Shown here: positions 59,453 to 64,000 of the stretch, piece by piece
How the letters are laid out: every line of letters begins with the position of its first letter
How positions within the stretch are numbered: position 1 is the first letter of the stretch
NCBI GenBank assembly: GCA_016235065.1
Contig: JACRMB010000003.1
Span: 62,001 to 126,000 of the forward strand
Reading direction: 5' to 3'
From: Actinomycetota bacterium
GTDB lineage: Bacteria; Actinomycetota; Thermoleophilia; BMS3ABIN01
Length of the DNA stretch: 64,000 bases
Position numbers and translations under genes: made by a program
Notes under the pieces: generated by a model
Databases searched by the model: none
What the model was told of the DNA's origin: nothing
The model's input: only the letters and a program-made list of their open reading frames with translations

Positions 59453-59770
59453 TTACTCGGGCTTGTGCGGCCTGCCCCACAGCGGCTCGTTGCCGAACTG
59501 TTCCATCCATAACTCATCCTCCGACAGGTAGTTCGCAACCTCTTCCTCAGAGAACGAAAAACTGTAGCGGTCACAATATTCGATGATTATTCTGTATGCC
59601 TCGGTGATCTTCCCGGTCATCTCGTTGCAGCGCTCGATATCATCGCTGCATTTATCCGGATGCCACTGATTCAGAAGTTTCTTGTAATTCGCTTTTATCT
59701 CCGGCATGGTCGCGCGCTCCGGCAGCTCCAGGATCTCCCTGGCGGCATTTATTTTCTGGAACAGATCCAT
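59453..59770 (-). CDS. J-domain protein
   Basis: A 105-residue protein with a DnaJ-type J domain: helix I (AREILELPERATMPEIKANYK), helix II (KKLLNQW), the HPD motif, and helix III (DIERCNEMTGKITEAYRIIIEYCD). The HPD tripeptide stimulates DnaK ATPase. No zinc-finger or C-terminal domain is present, so it is a specialised co-chaperone. ATG at 59770 overlaps the stop of the methyltransferase gene. Confidence 0.88.
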   Translation of the reverse strand: MDLFQKINAAREILELPERATMPEIKANYKKLLNQWHPDKCSDDIERCNEMTGKITEAYRIIIEYCDRYSFSFSEEEVANYLSEDELWMEQFGNEPLWGRPHKPE

Positions 59771-60522
59771 CAGGCGGCAGGAACAGCTCTTATGGCAATA
59801 AAGGCGCCTCTTGCGGGAAAAAAGCGGCGACCGGTTACCTCAAAAAACTGGTGTCGCCGCATTAGAAACAGCCTGTTTACCGGGGGAAAAAATAGTAGCG
59901 TTCTCAACCCTTCGATTTGAAAACCGTTCTCACGCAGAAGAGCCCCAAGCTCATTCGGACTGAAAAAACGGGCGCCGGCGAAGCTGCTTTTCACGAAGCG
60001 GCGTTTGGCGCGGCGCCACCAGGCCCACGGACTCAGACTGTTCAGCTCACCGATGACAAGCCTGCCATCCGGTTTCAAGACTCGCAGTGATTCACGCAGC
60101 AGGCGGCCGGGATCGCCGGCGAAGCACAGGACGGTCACGGCGATGACCAGGTCGAATTCGCTGTCAGGGAAGGGCAGAGATTCTGCGTCGGCGACTGTGA
60201 ATGTTGCTTGCAGCCCATCCTGCGCCGCCAGGGAACGAGCCAGGGAAACCATGCTTTCTGACCGGTCGACACCGGTTGCGGCCGCCCCGCGCCGGGCCAG
60301 TTCGAGGGTGAACGCGCCTGTGCCACAGCCGACATCAAGCGCTCTCTCGCCAGGTAGGGGCACGGCTGATTCAAAGAGAGCTGACTTCTCCAGCTCAAGG
60401 CAGACCCGGCCTAGCGGTGTCGTGTACCAGGCGTTGTACTTTTTGGCGAAGTCAGGGGTGGCCTCAGCGCCGGATTCAGCACTGGGATCTGCGGCGGACT
60501 CCCGATTTTCACTCCCGGTCAT
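59770..60522 (-). CDS. Class I SAM-dependent methyltransferase
   Basis: A 250-residue enzyme with YNAWYTTPLGRVC ahead of the SAM-binding motifs ALDVGCGTGAFTLELARRG, GVDRSESMVSLAR, VADAESLPFPDSEFDLVIAVTVLCFAGD and LRVLKPDGRLVIGELN. This resembles UbiE/Methyltransf_11 proteins. The substrate is unknown; the divergent ArsR regulator hints at metal or metalloid response, for example arsenite methylation, but the Cys triad of ArsM is absent. ATG at 60522 has GGAAGG 4 nt upstream; ATG at 60534 is possible. Confidence 0.82.
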   Translation of the reverse strand: MTGSENRESAADPSAESGAEATPDFAKKYNAWYTTPLGRVCLELEKSALFESAVPLPGERALDVGCGTGAFTLELARRGAAATGVDRSESMVSLARSLAAQDGLQATFTVADAESLPFPDSEFDLVIAVTVLCFAGDPGRLLRESLRVLKPDGRLVIGELNSLSPWAWWRRAKRRFVKSSFAGARFFSPNELGALLRENGFQIEGLRTLLFFPPVNRLFLMRRHQFFEVTGRRFFPARGAFIAIRAVPAA

Positions 60523-60612
60523 AGAGCCTTCCATTTTCTCGATGTTCAATGATTGTAGTATAAATCTCGATAAACATATATAATAAGACAACTATACGCT
60601 CCCTGAGGGTTC

Positions 60613-60999
60613 ATGGAGCATAAGTTCAGTGAGATAAACAGATTCCGAGGATCGATAACCATGAAAGTCGAAGACAACAGATTATTGCTCCAGATGCATG
60701 CAGAAGTCTGCAAGGCGTTCGCACACCCTACGCGCCTGGCGATAATCAACGCTCTCCGCGACCAGGAACGCACAGTTACCGAGATGGCCGAGGATCTTGG
60801 CGTGGCGAAGGGCAATCTGGCTCAACACCTTGCTGTGCTCAGGCAGCGGCAGGTCGTAGTCACCAGAAGGGAGGGCGTGAACGTCTATTACGCCGTCGTC
60901 GACCCCAAGATCATCCAGGCCTGCGAGCTGATGCGCAGCGTCCTGCTCAATCAGTTGAAAGCCACGGAAAAACTCTCGAAAAGGGTCAGCGCAGCGTGA
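60613..60999 (+). CDS. ArsR-family transcriptional regulator
   Basis: A 128-residue winged-helix repressor: VCKAFAHPTRLAIINALRDQERTVTEMAEDLGVAKGNLAQHLAVLRQRQVVVTRREGVNVYYAVVDPKI. It lacks the CxC metal motif of ArsR proper, so it may sense redox state or another ligand. ATG at 60613; a second ATG at 60661 is also plausible. Divergent from the methyltransferase across an AT-rich shared promoter region and upstream of the RND exporter. Confidence 0.9.
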   Translation: MEHKFSEINRFRGSITMKVEDNRLLLQMHAEVCKAFAHPTRLAIINALRDQERTVTEMAEDLGVAKGNLAQHLAVLRQRQVVVTRREGVNVYYAVVDPKIIQACELMRSVLLNQLKATEKLSKRVSAA

Positions 61000-61100
61000 T
61001 CCGTGAGCCGGCGTGATTCGCGGCCGGGCCGGTTTGAGCCCTGAGCGGTTTAAAGGCGGGCTCGCGATATTAACCTGGGGGCGCCTATTTTTTTCCGGCT

Positions 61101-61122
61101 GTGTCTCGGAATAGCGAGACAC
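61101..61122. promoter_or_regulatory. Inverted repeat upstream of the RND exporter
   Basis: Perfect 8-bp arms GTGTCTCG and CGAGACAC separated by GAATAG, immediately before an AT-rich -10-like TATAAA (61124-61129). A likely repressor operator for the gene at 61159, perhaps for the adjacent ArsR protein. Confidence 0.55.
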
Positions 61123-61158
61123 CTATAAATATAAACTTTTTAACAGGAGGATGAGGGT

Positions 61159-63384
61159 ATGCGCACCAGACTGACGGAAACATCATTGAAGCGGCCATGG
61201 ACGGTAATCATCGTCACGCTGATAATCACACTGGCTTTCGCCACCCAGTTCCCCAGGATGAAAACGGACACGGACCCCAACAACATGCTTCCCGAGACAG
61301 CCGACGTGAGAGTGAGCAACCGGGAGGTGGAGCAGATCTTCGGGCTTCACAAGGACATGATGGCGGTCGGGATCGTCAACAACAGCGGCATTTTCAATCC
61401 GCAGACAGTCAACCGCATGGCCCGTCTCACTGAAGAGATTCGGGGTATCGACGGCGTCGCGGCGCAGGATGTCACGAGCTTTCTTGTGGCCGCAAATATG
61501 GCCGTACCGCCAAACGGTTTTTCGGGTGACGAGGTAGCCGCCATGAAAGACATGGTGATGGGTAACCCGCTCATGGCCGGCCGCTTCATCTCGGAAAACG
61601 GGACGACATCCGCCATCTATGTGCCCCTGAACGACGGCGCCAATGGCAAGGAGGTGGCTGACGCCATCAGGCAGGCGGTCGATAGCCAACCGGCGGAGGA
61701 TACTTTTTATGTAGCCGGCGACCCGGTCGCCAGGGACACCTTCGGTTCGGAGATGTTCCTGCAGATGGGATTATTCTCGCCGCTGGCCGGACTTATCATG
61801 ATGCTGATGCTCTACCTGATGTTCCGAAACTGGCCCCTGACCTTTTCAATCATGGGTGTGGCGATGATCAGCATCGTCTGGACCCTTGGCGCGCTGATTG
61901 GCCTGGGATATCCGGTCCACATCATGAGCTCGATGATCCCTGTGTTCCTGATGGCCATCAGCACTTCCAGCATCCACATCTTCAACGAGTTCTATTTCTG
62001 CTGCGGGGAGTTGAACGAGCGGCGCAAGGCTATCACCAAGACGATGAGCGTGATGGGAGCGCCGGTCGCCTATACAGCGCTGGTGGCCGCCATCGGCTTC
62101 TCTGTCCTGGGGATCGGGGACATCATCCCGGTCAGGGTCTTCGGACTGTTCGTGGCTTTCGGCATCGCGGTCATAACCTTGCTGACATTCACCTTTCTGC
62201 CTGCGGTCATGGTCCTCATGGGCGAAAAGACCCTGCATCGCGCGGCCCGCAGGGAGTCACCCGAGGGGAACAGGGTCACGAACCTTCTGGGGATGGTGGG
62301 GAGGTTTACTTTGAAGAAGCGGTATGCCGTGCTTCTGATAGGGCTAGTGCTGGTTGGGCTATCCATCTGGGGAATCACGAAGATCCGCGTCAACAACAAC
62401 ATGGTCGCCTGGTTCAAGGGAGGCAGCGACATAAGGGTCGCGGACAGGGTCATCAACGATAACCTTGGCGGCTCATCCCTCGCCTATATGGTGGCCGAGG
62501 GGAACGGAGCCGGTTCGCTGGATTCGCCGGCCGCCCTTAAATACATCGAAGGGCTTCAGGCGCAGCTGATGACGCTGGCGGTAGTCGGAAATACTTACTC
62601 AGTGGCCGATTCGGTGAAGATGGCAAGCATGATGATGGCCGGCAACGACCCTTCAGCCTTTTCCCTTCCCGAATCTCAGGAGCAGGTGTCGCAGATACTG
62701 ATGTCGGCGGCGCGGCCTTCTGACCTGGACCAGAACCGTGAAAAGGCCAACATCCAGGTTCAGCTGAAGACCTGGGATGCCTCGGCGATGGATGATGTCC
62801 TGGAGAAGACAGACGCCTATATCTCCGACAACCCGCCACCCTCGGGCATTACGTTCAGGCCTGCAGGTATCGCCTATTTCAACAAAGTGTGGAACGACGA
62901 GGTCCTGGGGGACATGATCCGCGTCTTCATCATCGGAACTGCGATCATCCTGCTGGTCCTGATCGTCGTCTTCCGCTCTCTCAAGTGGGCATTGGTCAGT
63001 TTCATCCCGCTACTGTTCACGATCCTGCTGATCTTCGGGGCCATAGGCTTCCTGGGCAAGGATTTTGACATGCCGATCGCGGTCCTCTCGACGCTTTCGC
63101 TGGGTCTGGCTGTCGATTTCGCGATTCACTTTGTCAGAAGATACCGCCAGCGGCTCGAGAGCGATCCGGATATCGAGCAGGCCCTGTTATGGACCATCGT
63201 CCGCCCGGGAAAAGGCATCATCCGTAACGCCATCCTCTTCTCGGCGACATTCTCAGTCATGATCTTCGCGGCGCTAACGCCTTATATAACAGTGGGCTTT
63301 TTCATCATGTCGATCGTGATGGTAAGCGCGGTGCTGACACTGGTTTACCTTCCCGCTGTTATCCGGACATTTGGGTTGAGGTGA
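61159..63384 (+). CDS. RND superfamily (MMPL/HpnN-like) exporter
   Basis: A 741-residue membrane protein with two six-helix halves. Each half starts with a single helix and a large extracytoplasmic domain (DTDPNNMLPETADVRVSNREVEQIFG in the first), then a sterol-sensing-domain-like helix cluster (MLMLYLMFRNWPLTFSIMGVAMISIVW; LSLGLAVDFAIHFVRRYRQRLE with the conserved Asp). This is the predicted lipid/hopanoid or drug exporter type. ATG at 61159 has AGGAGG 8 nt upstream. Confidence 0.9.
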   Translation: MRTRLTETSLKRPWTVIIVTLIITLAFATQFPRMKTDTDPNNMLPETADVRVSNREVEQIFGLHKDMMAVGIVNNSGIFNPQTVNRMARLTEEIRGIDGVAAQDVTSFLVAANMAVPPNGFSGDEVAAMKDMVMGNPLMAGRFISENGTTSAIYVPLNDGANGKEVADAIRQAVDSQPAEDTFYVAGDPVARDTFGSEMFLQMGLFSPLAGLIMMLMLYLMFRNWPLTFSIMGVAMISIVWTLGALIGLGYPVHIMSSMIPVFLMAISTSSIHIFNEFYFCCGELNERRKAITKTMSVMGAPVAYTALVAAIGFSVLGIGDIIPVRVFGLFVAFGIAVITLLTFTFLPAVMVLMGEKTLHRAARRESPEGNRVTNLLGMVGRFTLKKRYAVLLIGLVLVGLSIWGITKIRVNNNMVAWFKGGSDIRVADRVINDNLGGSSLAYMVAEGNGAGSLDSPAALKYIEGLQAQLMTLAVVGNTYSVADSVKMASMMMAGNDPSAFSLPESQEQVSQILMSAARPSDLDQNREKANIQVQLKTWDASAMDDVLEKTDAYISDNPPPSGITFRPAGIAYFNKVWNDEVLGDMIRVFIIGTAIILLVLIVVFRSLKWALVSFIPLLFTILLIFGAIGFLGKDFDMPIAVLSTLSLGLAVDFAIHFVRRYRQRLESDPDIEQALLWTIVRPGKGIIRNAILFSATFSVMIFAALTPYITVGFFIMSIVMVSAVLTLVYLPAVIRTFGLR

Positions 63385-63441
63385 GCTAAAAGCGTTATCC
63401 TGGCTTATCAGCCGTATATCATTGGACGGCAAAGTGCTCAG

Positions 63442-63469
63442 GAGGGTGAGTCGTGCACGACTCACCCTC
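63442..63469. terminator. 28-bp perfect palindrome between convergent genes
   Basis: GAGGGTGAGTCG-TGCA-CGACTCACCCTC reads identically on both strands. It lies between the RND exporter (+) and the Cys-rich peptide gene (-). It can form a 12-bp stem with a TGCA loop in either transcript, so it is probably a shared terminator, although T-tracts are missing; an operator role is possible. Confidence 0.6.
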
Positions 63470-63488
63470 TGTCCAGCCTTATCCCACG

Positions 63489-63605
63489 TTATTTCGTCTC
63501 GATCGGGGGCATGCAGCCACAACCGCAGGAGCCTTCTTTCCCGCTTTTATCCTGTGGCTCTTTTTCAACCGACTCTCCCTGGATTCCCTTCTCGTCATTT
63601 GTCAT
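63489..63605 (-). CDS. Small Cys-rich protein with CGCGC motif, 38 residues
   Basis: A short gene behind GGAGG (8 nt before ATG at 63605). The product is a polar stretch (EKGIQGESVEKEPQDKSGKE) ending in GSCGCGCMPPIETK. Three alternating cysteines could bind a soft metal or metalloid. It follows the ArsR gene by 76 bp on the same strand and is probably cotranscribed. The family is not recognised. Confidence 0.6.
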   Translation of the reverse strand: MTNDEKGIQGESVEKEPQDKSGKEGSCGCGCMPPIETK

Positions 63606-63681
63606 CCATGTCACCTCCCTCCATTAAGTAAATGCACATAAACTAAAATAGAATGGAAAATTTTTTATCCTGCCGACTGCT

Positions 63682-63987
63682 TCAACATTTGTCTCCTTTT
63701 ATTGAGTTTTCATTCTGGCAGCCGCAGGTGCATATCCGGTTCAGTCTTTTCCGGCACTTTTCCAGGACATCGTGATCCAGCGAATAGTAGATCCAGTAGC
63801 CTTTTCTCTCATCTCTGACCAGACCCGCGCTTTTGAGCACCCGCAGGTGTTGTGATACAGCGGACGAGGTCACACCCAGCGCCTCGGCCATGGAATTGAC
63901 GTTCATGTCTTCCTTCTTTAAAAGCTCGATGATCTCGATCCTTTTATCAACGGCCAGTATCTTGAATAATTCTGCTGATTCCTTCAT
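63682..63987 (-). CDS. ArsR-family regulator with C-terminal cysteines
   Basis: A 101-residue winged-helix repressor: FKILAVDKRIEIIELLKKEDMNVNSMAEALGVTSSAVSQHLRVLKSAGLVRDERKGYWIYYSLD. The C-terminal segment ICTCGCQNENSIKGDKC carries four cysteines that could form the metal/metalloid sensing site, in place of the usual site in the DNA-binding helix. ATG at 63987 lies close to the window edge. It is followed by the small CGCGC protein. Confidence 0.9.
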   Translation of the reverse strand: MKESAELFKILAVDKRIEIIELLKKEDMNVNSMAEALGVTSSAVSQHLRVLKSAGLVRDERKGYWIYYSLDHDVLEKCRKRLNRICTCGCQNENSIKGDKC

Positions 63988-64000
63988 TGCGCTCCAATGC

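Noticed and set aside
61060-61097. Terminator after the first ArsR gene ending in T7
   Set aside because: The stem before the T-run is only about five pairs with a long loop, too weak to call.

Overview
The window reads as a chromosomal segment of a GC-rich (roughly 58-60% by eye), Gram-positive-type bacterium, most likely a deep-branching anaerobic or microaerophilic actinobacterium. Pointers are a MctB-type copper transporter next to a 13-helix glycosyltransferase, tandem GTTCAC-type PHO boxes like those of Streptomyces, many GTG/TTG starts behind strong Shine-Dalgarno (SD) sequences, B12-dependent ribonucleotide reductase with NrdR, and a rubredoxin-type rubrerythrin. Taxonomy is an inference; no rRNA, tRNA, CRISPR array, intact insertion sequence or prophage was seen.

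Layout. 0.3-5 kb: a thioredoxin-fold DUF255 protein, an FTR1 iron permease behind a DtxR/IdeR-like operator, a DUF547 protein, rubrerythrin and an HD-GYP gene relic. 4.9-9.7 kb: nrdR-nrdJ, a GGDEF cyclase and two small proteins. 9.7-13.5 kb: a presenilin-like A22 protease, a divergent uracil-DNA glycosylase relative, an RNA uracil methyltransferase and a lipoprotein. 13.5-18.2 kb: the most unusual locus. A perfect sigma-54 promoter and a long structured leader precede a Tat-exported C_GCAxxG/split-Soret-like cytochrome, a secreted protein and a 44-residue RiPP-precursor-like peptide. These are followed by tatA, a second tatA, tatC and a glycosyltransferase, so export machinery and a candidate substrate sit together. 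18.3-25.2 kb: envelope genes (polysaccharide deacetylase, MctB, GT-C enzyme), an amidohydrolase and a DEAD-box helicase. 25.5-37.3 kb: duplicated TPR lipoprotein-like genes, then a housekeeping run of an archaeal-type topA, tmk, holB, ricT, murI, queT-like, rph and rdgB. An AT-rich island interrupts this run between tmk and holB; it carries a copy of the holB leader, a FtsH_ext-like lipoprotein and a HEPN/MNT toxin-antitoxin relic.

37.6-47.8 kb: an M50 protease with CBS domains, hsp20 behind an attenuator-like terminator, abrB with an ABC exporter, an MFS pump, small proteins, and a magnesium operon. In that operon an M-box riboswitch precedes a PRC-MgtE-CBS protein without membrane segments and an Nramp-like transporter. 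47.9-55.4 kb: the phosphate regulon, with pstSCAB-phoU-phoR on the minus strand, phoB convergent with it, two four-unit PHO-box arrays, an 84-residue PHO-controlled protein and a ZIP transporter. 55.5-64 kb: YjbQ, a PAP2 phosphatase, DUF3343, a SAM hydrolase, a frameshifted SRPBCC gene, a LiaF-like protein, a J-domain protein, a methyltransferase divergent from an ArsR regulator, an RND-family exporter, and an ArsR regulator with a 38-residue Cys-rich protein.

Functions stated for proteins rest on recognised motifs and overall family resemblance read by eye. No database search was run.
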